Part shown: positions 33,504 through 39,936 of the stretch, in pieces
Numbering within the stretch: the first letter of the stretch is position 1
How the letters are laid out: every line of letters starts with the position of its first letter
NCBI RefSeq assembly: GCF_026309355.1
Contig: NZ_JAPJZK010000003.1
Coordinates: 1-64,000, forward strand
Reading direction: 5' to 3'
From: Spartinivicinus marinus
GTDB lineage: Bacteria > Pseudomonadota > Gammaproteobacteria > Pseudomonadales > Zooshikellaceae
Length of the DNA: 64,000 bases
Made by a program: the position numbers and the translations under genes
Notes under the pieces: model-generated
The model's database searches: none
Seen by the model: the letters and a program-made list of their open reading frames with translations, nothing else
What the model was told of the DNA's origin: nothing

Positions 33504-33839
33504 ATGACAATAAAAAAACTCCCAGCGATAAAAGAACGGTACACAAAAACACAAATATTAGCTGAGTTAGCAGCAAACACCGGGCTGACAAAAAAAGAAG
33601 TCACAGCTGTTCTTGATGAACTGACTGATTTGATGGAACGACACATTAAGAAACGGGGCTGTGGTGAATTCACCCTGCCTGGCTTGATGAAAATAGTGAC
33701 TAAGAAAAAGCCTGCGACCAAAGCCCGTAAAGGAGTGAACCCTTTTACAGGAGAAGAGATGATGTTTAAGGCTAAGCCAGCCTCAGTGCAGGTTAAAGTA
33801 ACACCGTTAAAGCGCTTAAAAGACTATGCTCTATCATAA
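33504..33839 (+). CDS. HU/IHF-family DNA-binding protein
   Basis: 111 aa. TKTQILAELAANTGLTKKEVTAVLDELTDLM is the HU dimerisation part, GCGEFTLPGLMKIVTKKKPATKARKGVNPFTGEEM is the beta arm region with the Pro that intercalates into DNA, and KAKPASVQVKVTPLKRLK is the C-terminal part. It has a 10-residue N-terminal extension and a Lys-rich arm as in mobile-element HU variants. It bends DNA and may support replication or recombination of the element. Confidence 0.93.
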   Translation: MTIKKLPAIKERYTKTQILAELAANTGLTKKEVTAVLDELTDLMERHIKKRGCGEFTLPGLMKIVTKKKPATKARKGVNPFTGEEMMFKAKPASVQVKVTPLKRLKDYALS

Positions 33840-33848
33840 TTAAGTCAG

Positions 33849-33884
33849 ATCAATAAAGGCCTTTGTAGTAAAGCCTTTATTGAT
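33849..33884. terminator. Hairpin between convergent HU and PLD genes
   Basis: Perfect 12-bp inverted repeat: ATCAATAAAGGC (33849-33860) and GCCTTTATTGAT (33873-33884), 12-nt loop. No long T-run follows in either direction, but AT-rich stem ends could serve both convergent genes. Confidence 0.5.
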
Positions 33885-33897
33885 GATTAAACAGGTA

Positions 33898-34602
33898 TTA
33901 CTTAATGCTGAATGAGCTAGGCCAAATAAAGTAAGGGCCAAACTGTTTACTCATACGAAACTCTCCACCAGCATCTTTACCTTTTTGGGTAAGATAATTT
34001 TTACCTTCTTTTTCTTCCAAGTAGCCCGCTTGCAATAATTGACTAATTAGCTCGTTAGTTTTCAAGCCAGAGCTCTTTGCTATTTTAGATGTAGAAAGCT
34101 TGTCAGACTTGGGTTTGCTTGTTGCTGGGGAACTGTCCGTCTCAAGTGCTTTATCAACTTTTTCCATCGTGATTCTGACTTCATCACTGATGCGAATGAT
34201 TCGTTGTGCTTCTTCATAGGCATCATTGTATAAGTCAGGCTCATCAGCGCGCTGTACTAAAATGCCCATTTCATTGTTATTGACCTGGCTAAATTCGTAC
34301 AAGTTTAAACTGGTAATGATAGCCAGCTCTTCATTGAGGTAACACTTGGCATGCAGGTTTTTACAAAAACTGGTACGAACGAAGTCCAAGCTTTTTAACC
34401 AATCAATTTCGTCAGGCTGCAGCTCGTTTTTGCCATAAATTAATCGAATATCAATTTTTAACCGGTTTTTGTCTTCCAGTAGCTCTTTAATGCGTTCATT
34501 AACTTTTAAGTAGGGGCTAATTAACACCAACCTATCTCTAGCATTTTTAATCAGTTCTTCTAAAAAATAGTTCGTAGCGCTAGTGTTTAGAAACTTCGCC
34601 AT
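33898..34602 (-). CDS. Phospholipase D-like (HKD) domain protein with C-terminal winged helix
   Basis: 234 aa. N-terminal PLD-like half-domain: LHAKCYLNEELAIITSLNLYE (His84, Lys86, then Ser/Asn) with VNNNEMGI. This single HKD motif is typical of Nuc/BfiI-like proteins that dimerise to form one active site and act on DNA. A flexible Ser/Pro-rich linker (about 155-170) leads to a C-terminal winged-helix-like module (LSTSKIAKSSGLKTNELISQ, GYLEEKEGKNYLTQKGK). Probably a DNA-targeted nuclease of the element or a defence gene; no partner lies next to it. Confidence 0.78.
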   Translation of the reverse strand: MAKFLNTSATNYFLEELIKNARDRLVLISPYLKVNERIKELLEDKNRLKIDIRLIYGKNELQPDEIDWLKSLDFVRTSFCKNLHAKCYLNEELAIITSLNLYEFSQVNNNEMGILVQRADEPDLYNDAYEEAQRIIRISDEVRITMEKVDKALETDSSPATSKPKSDKLSTSKIAKSSGLKTNELISQLLQAGYLEEKEGKNYLTQKGKDAGGEFRMSKQFGPYFIWPSSFSIK

Positions 34603-34697
34603 TCTATTCCCTTAAATCCCGCTTGTTGGTTAACCAAAATAATTAATTATACGTCAGAAGGATCATTATTATTACAGCTAATGGGGTTAAAATAATG

Positions 34698-35075
34698 CTA
34701 CCAATTATAGACCTCACCATCATCGTCGATTATTTGTGCTTGTAAGGCATGAGCTAGGGCAGCAGCGATGGTTCTAACAGGGTGACTTATATCATGAGTA
34801 TCCCAGGTAACTTTAAATGAAGCAGTGCCTTGAAAGTAACTAAAGCAGTGTACCCATTCTGACTTATGGATATCTCCTCTGTCTTCAGCAGGCTTTAGCA
34901 GTACATGAGTATCTCCAGGGTGGCCCGCAATTGAAATTGTTTCCCCTGTATGAGGGTTAATAATAGAGATAGCAGACTCATTAATTTTGGCCCCTTCAGT
35001 AGCTTCTACTGCATGTATCCACTCTTTAAGCGTTATGGGTGTTTCTTGGCGTTTGATTTGAAGCGTATAGGCCAC
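34698..35075 (-). CDS. Hypothetical protein (125 aa)
   Basis: Begins MAYTLQIKRQETPITLKEW. A small mixed alpha/beta cytosolic protein (EWIHAVEATEGAKIN, AISIINPHTGETISI, WVHCFSYFQGTASFKVTWD, ending in an acidic DDDGEVYNW). The general look is that of immunity-protein families in polymorphic-toxin loci, but no toxin is adjacent. No family is named. Confidence 0.55.
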   Translation of the reverse strand: MAYTLQIKRQETPITLKEWIHAVEATEGAKINESAISIINPHTGETISIAGHPGDTHVLLKPAEDRGDIHKSEWVHCFSYFQGTASFKVTWDTHDISHPVRTIAAALAHALQAQIIDDDGEVYNW

Positions 35076-35114
35076 GGTAAGCAGGTTATCTTTTTTGGCT
35101 AATAAACGATTAAG

Positions 35115-35222
35115 TTACTTGGTAAAAAATACGGGATTATCTATTTTATTGGCAATAGTAATGAGCTGCTGTAGAGTAATTTCATTGCTATCATCTGCAA
35201 TCTTAAAATAAAAGTCATACAT
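35115..35222 (-). CDS. Very small hypothetical protein (35 aa)
   Basis: MYDFYFKIADDSNEITLQQL, ending NPVFFTK. AAGGA lies 8 nt before ATG 35222, which argues for translation. It precedes the 125-aa gene by 40 nt in the same direction. It could be the remaining N-terminus of a longer gene or a genuine small protein. Confidence 0.4.
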   Translation of the reverse strand: MYDFYFKIADDSNEITLQQLITIANKIDNPVFFTK

Positions 35223-35371
35223 GGTGAAGTCCTTTACCTATTAATTTTATTTCGTCAAAAACTATCTTAAGTGGATAAAACAAATACTCAATACTTTAAT
35301 CTTTCATTTTTAAATTCCGAATTCTTTGGTGGATTGTAGGTCGATTTGTAAGATGTCACAGGTTAGCTGCA

Positions 35372-35869
35372 ATGAAAAAGGCAAAGCAAAATGAACCGTT
35401 CAGAATTAAGAAAAGCAACTATAGGACTGCTTATGATTACCTAAACAAAAAGCTTGAAGAGGGTGGTAAATACAAACATGGTAGCTTACGCAGTGAAATA
35501 AAAGACCATGGCATTGCTGATGATCCTGTACTGAATTTTAGACTGTGTTTATATGATGGTTTTAGTGATGATAAGCATGAGAAGGTAGAGGCGTTACATC
35601 AATGGTGTGAACGTTATCTGTTGCCTAAGCACTGGAAAAGGATGAGAGATGCTATTCGGCAACATGATAAGCGACAGAAATCGAAAAAGAGCTCAATAGT
35701 AGAGAAAAAACACAGCGTTGATTTAAAAAGCAAAGGTTATCATGCATTAAAGCGGCTAAGCGAGGCTTTTGGGAAGCTGGGTAAGCCATTAGACTTATCT
35801 GAGACCATTAGTGTTTGTGAAGATAAGTTGTATGAAGCAGGGGTGTTAAAAAGTGATTGGGACATATAA
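35372..35869 (+). CDS. Hypothetical protein, paralogue of the 17705-18130 gene (165 aa)
   Basis: Shares three blocks in order with the protein at 17705: an N-terminal helix-strand part (NYRTAYDYLNKKLEEG against NFLDILGYLNNHIGNH), EKVEALHQWCERYL against EQVNKLQAWCDEWL, and a C-terminal KGYHALKRLSEAFGKLG-x-PLDLSETI against EARAHLILSSIAG-x-KTMSMSDVI. The last block resembles MatP-like ribbon-helix-helix DNA binders. Lys/Arg-rich middle (KRQKSKKSSIVEKKH). Likely DNA-binding and part of the mobile element's replication or partition functions; inference. Confidence 0.55.
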   Translation: MKKAKQNEPFRIKKSNYRTAYDYLNKKLEEGGKYKHGSLRSEIKDHGIADDPVLNFRLCLYDGFSDDKHEKVEALHQWCERYLLPKHWKRMRDAIRQHDKRQKSKKSSIVEKKHSVDLKSKGYHALKRLSEAFGKLGKPLDLSETISVCEDKLYEAGVLKSDWDI

Positions 35870-35872
35870 CTT

Positions 35873-36085
35873 GTGACCCTGTCACAGGCTATAGCCCTTT
35901 ATTTGCAAAGCGTCCATCGAAACAGCCTAAAAGTGCAAGGTGTTACTTGTTCACCTTTACCCAAACACCATATAAAATACGGTGGCTTAAGTATATCTGA
36001 TTGCTTAGCAGCCTGTAGGCTCCATTACTACAACGGTGATATCAACGACTATGCAAGATACACAACCCGCCAAAAAAGTCAGTAA
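35873..36085 (+). CDS. Small hypothetical protein (70 aa)
   Basis: GTG start 3 nt after the preceding stop (MTLSQAIALYLQSVHRNSL). Sequence is short and partly basic, no motif recognised. Its tight spacing after the 165-aa gene supports cotranslation. The next frame overlaps it. Confidence 0.4.
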   Translation: MTLSQAIALYLQSVHRNSLKVQGVTCSPLPKHHIKYGGLSISDCLAACRLHYYNGDINDYARYTTRQKSQ

Positions 36086-36296
36086 TTGCGTTGGTAATCA
36101 CAATCGACGAGTATCTGATTTCTGGTCGCAAATCAGCGGTATTGAAGATGCAGCCAGGCTGCTAAATATTCGCATTACAGAGCTTAAGCAGTGTTTAAAA
36201 GAAGGTAAACCCGTCAGGAGCTGCCCTACACCTGAAGTACACTCTGTTTCAGATAAGGGAAAGATTTTTTTGAAGCCAGAGAGATTAAAAAATTAA
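36051..36296 (+). CDS. Small hypothetical protein (81 aa)
   Basis: Starts at ATG 36051 (MQDTQPAKKV) inside the previous small gene; an ATG 15 nt earlier is also in frame. GIEDAARLLNIRITELKQCLKEGK looks like a helix-turn-helix segment. Together with the two genes before it, it makes a rightward set of three overlapping or abutting small genes. No family. Confidence 0.4.
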   Translation: MQDTQPAKKVSNCVGNHNRRVSDFWSQISGIEDAARLLNIRITELKQCLKEGKPVRSCPTPEVHSVSDKGKIFLKPERLKN

Positions 36297-36405
36297 TTGA
36301 TCAACTGTCAGCTAAGTAGTGACAAAGTGCATTGCGAATTCAAGAAGGAGAAGTGGCTTAATTCAAATCCAAGTCAAAGCAGTTTATTGATCTTCCCCCC
36401 ATTTA

Positions 36406-36477
36406 GCTGTTAAGCCCATTGATTTTCGTAAAGGCATGAATAGTTTAGTCGCACTGTGTCAATTAAAATTAAATAGT
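36406..36477 (+). pseudogene. IS66-type TnpB (orfB) relic
   Basis: The frame reads AVKPIDFRKGMNSLVALC and then QLKLN, matching the PxDxRKxxxGL core near the N-terminus of IS66-family TnpB. Just upstream another frame gives IDLPP, so the piece is both truncated and frameshifted. About 70 bp remain. Confidence 0.5.
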
Positions 36478-36478
36478 G

Positions 36479-36532
36479 TTCCCTCTGTGAGTATGCAAAA
36501 ATCGAGAAATCTCATGCACCTCACAGAGGGGA
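36479..36532. repeat. Inverted repeat, 11-13 bp arms (CCCTCTGTGAG)
   Basis: CCCTCTGTGAG (36481-36491) pairs with CTCACAGAGGG (36520-36530), extendable by two pairs outward; 28-nt loop. It abuts the IS66 relic and may be an insertion-sequence end. A 12-bp palindrome TATTCCGGAATA follows at 36545-36556. Confidence 0.5.
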
Positions 36533-36569
36533 CGCAGAGAATTATATTCCGGAATAAAACCTGAAGAGG

Positions 36570-36591
36570 ATAGCCCTGTAAACAGGGCTAT
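36570..36591 (-). terminator. Probable terminator of the rbfA-like/rtcB operon
   Basis: Perfect 9-bp stem ATAGCCCTG (36570-36578) with CAGGGCTAT (36583-36591) and a TAAA loop, 17 nt beyond the rtcB stop in the direction of transcription. The following minus-strand sequence is only moderately T-rich (TCTTCAGGTTTTATT), so the call rests mainly on stem strength and position. Confidence 0.5.
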
Positions 36592-36608
36592 TCGAGGTTG
36601 GTGTTATT

Positions 36609-37739
36609 TCATGTGGTACCTTTGTAGCTTAATATCGGCTCAAGTTGTCGTTTTACTTTAAACAGATTTTTCTGGCTCTTGATCACCTGGCCAATCCGCT
36701 TATAACTCTCTGGCGCCTCTTCTGTGAGGCCAGTTAGCTTTTCTGCTTGATAAAAGACACCACTCAATTGCTTCTTTAATCTTTCTGGTGTGATCGAGCG
36801 CCTTGCCTGGGATCGGCTCATCGTACGACCTGCGCCATGAGAGCAAGAAAACAGTGAATCAGCGCTACCTGCTCCAACCACATGAAAACTATCACTTCCC
36901 ATACTGCCAGGGATAAGCGCTTGTTCATTGGCTCTGACTGAACAGGCGCCTTTTCGATGTAACCATAGTGACTGCCCGTTAATATCTTCTTGCTCACAGT
37001 GATTATGATCGCAGTGGATGAGCTGAGATTTATCGATACCTGCTTGAAAAATTTCATGGAACAGTGCTTCGCATTGCGCCAGGATCGTCAATCGGTTCAC
37101 TGAAGCATAACGCCTTACCCATTGCATATCCTGCAAAAAAGCTTCGCCACCTTCAGTTCCTGAGTCGAGATAGGTCAAGCCATGGGATCGCCCATGACCG
37201 TGATTTAAGTGAAAGTCTCTGATCGCAGGACCCATACATCGAGATCCTGTGTGGATCATTAACCATAATTGCCCCGATAATTTACAGCGTTGCAATTCTA
37301 GAAAATGATTGCCTTGGCCTAATGTGCCTATTTGCCGGGAACCATTTCTAATGAATTCTTTTTGGAGTAACTCAGAAGAAAGTTCACCGAATATTGATAA
37401 GTCAGAATGGTTTTTATGCTGAATGATAGGCACAGACTGCGACAGCCTCTTAAAGATAGCCGCCGCTTCTTTTTCTTGAATATCATCAGCACACATAGCT
37501 ATTGGCGCTGCTAACATGCCACAGCCAATATCACCACCAATTGCAGTTGGGTAAATCAATTTTGTCGTTGCAAGGACACAGCCGACACACACATTTTCAG
37601 CTAAGTGCGCATCTGCCATAAGCCGAACGTGTTTTACGTCTTTCATCAGGCGGAGTCTTTTGACTTGCGTGGTTAGCTTCTCACCAAGTTTTTCACTCAG
37701 CCAATGGCGATAACTGGCTTGATCATGCATAGTTTTCAT
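36609..37739 (-). CDS. rtcB: RtcB family RNA ligase (RtcB2-like, 376 aa)
   Basis: GTP/Mn-dependent RNA ligase that joins 2',3'-cyclic-phosphate or 3'-phosphate ends to 5'-OH ends. Visible signatures: GGDIGCGM (residues 68-75, metal-binding Asp and Cys73), GTLGQGNHFLEL (137-148), HTGSRCMG (162-169), LHRKGA (259-264) and CSHGAGR with the guanylated His300. It is shorter than E. coli RtcB (408) and resembles the RtcB2 group that repairs broken rRNA or tRNA. It starts 17 nt inside the upstream RbfA-like gene, so translation is coupled. No PrfH, archease or RtcR gene is present in the window. Confidence 0.92.
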   Translation of the reverse strand: MKTMHDQASYRHWLSEKLGEKLTTQVKRLRLMKDVKHVRLMADAHLAENVCVGCVLATTKLIYPTAIGGDIGCGMLAAPIAMCADDIQEKEAAAIFKRLSQSVPIIQHKNHSDLSIFGELSSELLQKEFIRNGSRQIGTLGQGNHFLELQRCKLSGQLWLMIHTGSRCMGPAIRDFHLNHGHGRSHGLTYLDSGTEGGEAFLQDMQWVRRYASVNRLTILAQCEALFHEIFQAGIDKSQLIHCDHNHCEQEDINGQSLWLHRKGACSVRANEQALIPGSMGSDSFHVVGAGSADSLFSCSHGAGRTMSRSQARRSITPERLKKQLSGVFYQAEKLTGLTEEAPESYKRIGQVIKSQKNLFKVKRQLEPILSYKGTT

Positions 37740-38115
37740 CCTCCATCAATATTTGAAAATTGAATGAAGGAACTGATTTCCGGTGCAGTCCCTCTGCAAC
37801 CACTGCCCGGATCTGACCTTGATTGCTTTGCAACCAGCCATGCACCTGCTGGACTTCCGACAAATTCACTGGTTGAAGTGGAGCCAACTCAATGATAAGA
37901 GCAGCGCGGTTATCAGACATGTTTACACGTTGTACAGTCCAATGATGTAAACCAAGCTCCTGAATCGCATAATGAATCCATTTTTGCGCCTGACGACATA
38001 AGCGTTGGTTGTTTTGCTTAGAAAATTGCTGTGCTGTTTTCTCTAAACGTGGAGAAACACCGTCACCTTCACAGATAGATGCGCAGTATTTCAAGATCTC
38101 TTTTGATGATTTCAT
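37723..38115 (-). CDS. RbfA-like (KH-fold, 30S-binding) protein coupled to RtcB
   Basis: 130 aa. Residues about 35-125 follow the ribosome-binding factor A pattern: RLCRQAQKWIHYAIQELGL, TVQRVNMSDNRAALIIEL, then EVQQVHGWLQSNQGQIR and LHRKSVPSFNFQIL. E. coli RbfA has the same order: a helix, GVEMSRDLAYAKVYV, ALQEASGFIRS and RIVPELTFFYD. RbfA binds the neck and decoding region of the 30S subunit near helices 1, 44 and 45. The N-terminus has CASICEGDG, not typical of RbfA. The start has GGAGAG 4 nt upstream. It is followed by RtcB with 17-nt overlap, so I infer that it delivers the ligase to damaged 16S rRNA. Fold call is by eye. Confidence 0.65.
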   Translation of the reverse strand: MKSSKEILKYCASICEGDGVSPRLEKTAQQFSKQNNQRLCRQAQKWIHYAIQELGLHHWTVQRVNMSDNRAALIIELAPLQPVNLSEVQQVHGWLQSNQGQIRAVVAEGLHRKSVPSFNFQILMEDENYA

Positions 38116-38255
38116 CGATCTCTCCGCAACATAAGTTGCATCTGGCTAAAAGGATCAGCCTCAAAATCGATTGATGAGTAGCAAGAAGATTAACCGATAA
38201 AGAGGCTGGTGATCTGAGTCGATGATGTTGCAATAGGATACATGTCAGCCTCCTT
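38116..38255 (-). promoter_or_regulatory. Leader with switchable pairing upstream of the rbfA-like/rtcB operon
   Basis: On the minus strand, 5' to 3': AAGGAGGCTG (38255-38246, ribosome-binding site of the leader peptide), CAGCCTC (38208-38202, in leader codons 12-15), GAGGCTG (38162-38156), hairpin GCAAC-TTAT-GTTGC (38139-38126), GGAGAG (38125-38120), ATG 38115. CAGCCTC is perfectly complementary to both GAGGCTG copies, so two exclusive structures are possible. CATCGA in the leader can also pair with TCGATG at the downstream start codon. Confidence 0.5.
38190..38243 (-). CDS. 17-aa leader peptide of the RNA-repair operon
   Basis: MYPIATSSTQITSLFIG and a TAA stop. A perfect AAGGAGG lies 5 nt before the ATG, and a good promoter lies about 35 nt further up, so translation is expected. 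No homopolymeric regulatory codon run is visible (no repeated amino acid cluster as in his or trp leaders). Its codons 12-15 carry the CAGCCTC switch sequence. I infer that ribosome movement through it sets the leader structure. Confidence 0.6.
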   Translation of the reverse strand: MYPIATSSTQITSLFIG

Positions 38256-38280
38256 CGTGAATTGAATGAATCGAGTGCGC

Positions 38281-38308
38281 ATCTTAACCAAGCAATTTCA
38301 CTTGTCAA
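38281..38308 (-). promoter_or_regulatory. Sigma-70 promoter for the leader peptide/rbfA-like/rtcB operon
   Basis: TTGACA (38308-38303, perfect -35), 16-bp spacer, TAAGAT (38286-38281, 4 of 6 with TATAAT). Start of transcription is expected near 38274. No convincing sigma-54 site of the rtcR type is seen: the nearest match (TGACAAG, then TTGCTT) has the wrong spacing. Confidence 0.6.
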
Positions 38309-38323
38309 CCTTTCATAGAATTA

Positions 38324-38413
38324 TTACTTTTCATCGTTCAAAATAGGTGTGAGTGTGTGGCAATAAATTTTTTGCAATTTGAACGCTAGCTGAGGGGATA
38401 CAATAAAAGCCAT
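38324..38413 (-). CDS. 29-aa peptide gene at the end of the kfrA operon
   Basis: MAFIVSPQLAFKLQKIYCHT, ending NDEK. GGAGGAG lies 6 nt before ATG 38413 and the start is 1 nt after the stop of the 90-aa gene, so translation is likely. One Cys, amphipathic. No family. It ends just upstream of the rtcB operon promoter. Confidence 0.45.
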   Translation of the reverse strand: MAFIVSPQLAFKLQKIYCHTLTPILNDEK

Positions 38414-38414
38414 A

Positions 38415-38687
38415 TCACTCCTCCAAAGTACCAAGCAGGGCACTGGCTTGCTCCTCGATTTCCAGCAATTGCTGGCTGGTTTCAGGGGATAAACCATGGT
38501 CTGCCAGGCGGGTGATGTCGGTGAATGCCTGAATTTTGGTATAGCTTTTAATGGCGTTAAAACGCACGGTTTCTTCTTCTGATAACTCATAGAGTTCAGC
38601 CATAGTTTTCGGGTTGGCTTTAATCCGCCGAAAATCATCTAAATGGGCTTGGGCGAGTTGGACGATTAATTGTTCTAAGGATTGCAT
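38415..38687 (-). CDS. Small helical protein (90 aa)
   Basis: Entirely helical and acidic (LEQLIVQLAQAHLDDFRRI, TMAELYELSEEETVRF, ETSQQLLEIEEQASALL). It has no transmembrane segment. It lies in a run of four same-strand genes (kfrA, 68-aa, 90-aa, 29-aa) with short gaps. No family recognised; a leader-peptide-like look (short, acidic helices, LSEEE) is noted but there is no modification enzyme nearby. Confidence 0.55.
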   Translation of the reverse strand: MQSLEQLIVQLAQAHLDDFRRIKANPKTMAELYELSEEETVRFNAIKSYTKIQAFTDITRLADHGLSPETSQQLLEIEEQASALLGTLEE

Positions 38688-38725
38688 ACATCATTTCCTT
38701 GCTTTATCGCAGTTTAAGTTGTCTA

Positions 38726-38932
38726 TTAGTGAATCTCTGGCACCATACTGCTACTGGTGCCAAAGGGCACCGGATGAATGTGTAAAGGTTGATCCCCCAT
38801 AATGTCGGTAAGAGCCTGTTGTAGTTCCTCTTGTTGCTGGTCGGTCAGGCTAACGGCATGCAATTGGCCATTATCCATTTCGACTACCAGCCGAAACCAC
38901 AGGGGTTTTTCTTCATACTGGTCTGACATCAT
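38726..38932 (-). CDS. Small hypothetical protein (68 aa)
   Basis: PLWFRLVVEMDNGQLHAVSL reads as two strands, then QQQEELQQALTDIMGD as a helix, then a His-containing tail (LHIHPVPFG). GGAAA precedes the tandem ATGs. 20 nt after kfrA in the same direction, so probably in its operon. No family. Confidence 0.55.
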   Translation of the reverse strand: MMSDQYEEKPLWFRLVVEMDNGQLHAVSLTDQQQEELQQALTDIMGDQPLHIHPVPFGTSSSMVPEIH

Positions 38933-38952
38933 TGGTTTCCTTATGGGTAGCG

Positions 38953-39936
38953 TTATTTTTTGGTTGATTTGTCAGTGGGCTTAGCAGGTTGACTGCTTTG
39001 GGCTTCCAATACCGCCAGCCGAGCGGTTGTCGCAGATTCCAACCGAGTACAGGCTTCATATTTTGCTAGCAGGTCTTCATAACGGCGTTGATGGTTGAGA
39101 ATGTCTGATTCTAGCCGGCTAATTTGTTTATCTTGCTCTTGCACTTTAGTTTCCATTTTGGCGGCTTCTTCATAGCGGCCGAGCAAATTGTCATAACGGG
39201 ATTGCAAGGCAGTTAAAGCCTGTTTGTCCTCAGCCAATTCCGTATCGAGTCGGTCAATCGCTTTGCTCTGTTCTTTTGCGACGGCTTCGGCGGTGGCGGC
39301 GGCTTTTTCTGCGGTGGTTAAAGCAGATTTGAGCTGTTCTAACTCCTGGCGCAGTTCATCGCCACGCTGTTCGGCTTTCTCGACGGCGATGTCAGCCCGC
39401 TCTACCTGCATTTGGGCTTTAGCCGATTCGGTACGAGCGATTTCCTGGGCCCGTAAGGCCTCATCCAGCTTACTGTTTAGGGCTTTATTTTGGGTTTCTA
39501 GGTCATCGGCCCGGCGCTGAGTGGCGGCTAATTGCTTTTCCAGTTCCAGGGTTTTGGCTTCGGACTGTGCTAACAGGGTATTTTTTTCGTGTTTTAACAC
39601 CTTGATCTTATCTTCATAGGCATTCAACCCCCGAAAGGCTTCTTGGAGCTGTTCTTTGGCATCAACCAGGGCAGCCTCCTGTTTTTGGGTCGCATTATCC
39701 ACGGCTTCCAGCATGGCTTTTTTAATTGTGCCGATGACCGACTGAGGCAGGTCAAGCTCGGTATTGGCGGCGGCTTGTTGGCGCTCTTTCCAAGTATTGA
39801 TATGGCGGAGTAGCGTTGAGGTGCTGCCGGTGCCCAGTATCTCTCGTACATTACGCTGGTTCGGCTTTAGACCTTCCCGATAAAGCTGCTCGCACACTTG
39901 GGCCACTTCATCGTAGCTCACCCCTTCTCTTGCCAT
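38953..39936 (-). CDS. kfrA: KfrA-like plasmid DNA-binding/coiled-coil protein
   Basis: 327 aa. The N-terminal 110 residues match the KfrA_N DNA-binding domain (VSYDEVAQVCEQLYREGLKPNQRNVREILGTGSTSTLLRHINTWK is one continuous block). The rest is an alanine- and glutamate-rich coiled coil of about 200 residues, typical of KfrA, which represses its own promoter and helps plasmid stability or partition. It strongly hints at plasmid ancestry. Its upstream region (39950-39991) holds repeats that are the likely operator. Confidence 0.88.
   Translation of the reverse strand: MAREGVSYDEVAQVCEQLYREGLKPNQRNVREILGTGSTSTLLRHINTWKERQQAAANTELDLPQSVIGTIKKAMLEAVDNATQKQEAALVDAKEQLQEAFRGLNAYEDKIKVLKHEKNTLLAQSEAKTLELEKQLAATQRRADDLETQNKALNSKLDEALRAQEIARTESAKAQMQVERADIAVEKAEQRGDELRQELEQLKSALTTAEKAAATAEAVAKEQSKAIDRLDTELAEDKQALTALQSRYDNLLGRYEEAAKMETKVQEQDKQISRLESDILNHQRRYEDLLAKYEACTRLESATTARLAVLEAQSSQPAKPTDKSTKK

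Noticed and set aside
38250-38320. Sigma-54 promoter for the rtcB operon
   Set aside because: TGACAAG and TTGCTT lie 1 bp too far apart and the GG of the -24 element is missing; the TTGACA/TAAGAT sigma-70 pair is better, and no rtcR gene is present.
38415-38687. 90-aa acidic helical protein as a RiPP (Nif11-like) precursor
   Set aside because: No double-Gly or Cys-rich core and no modification or transport enzyme nearby.
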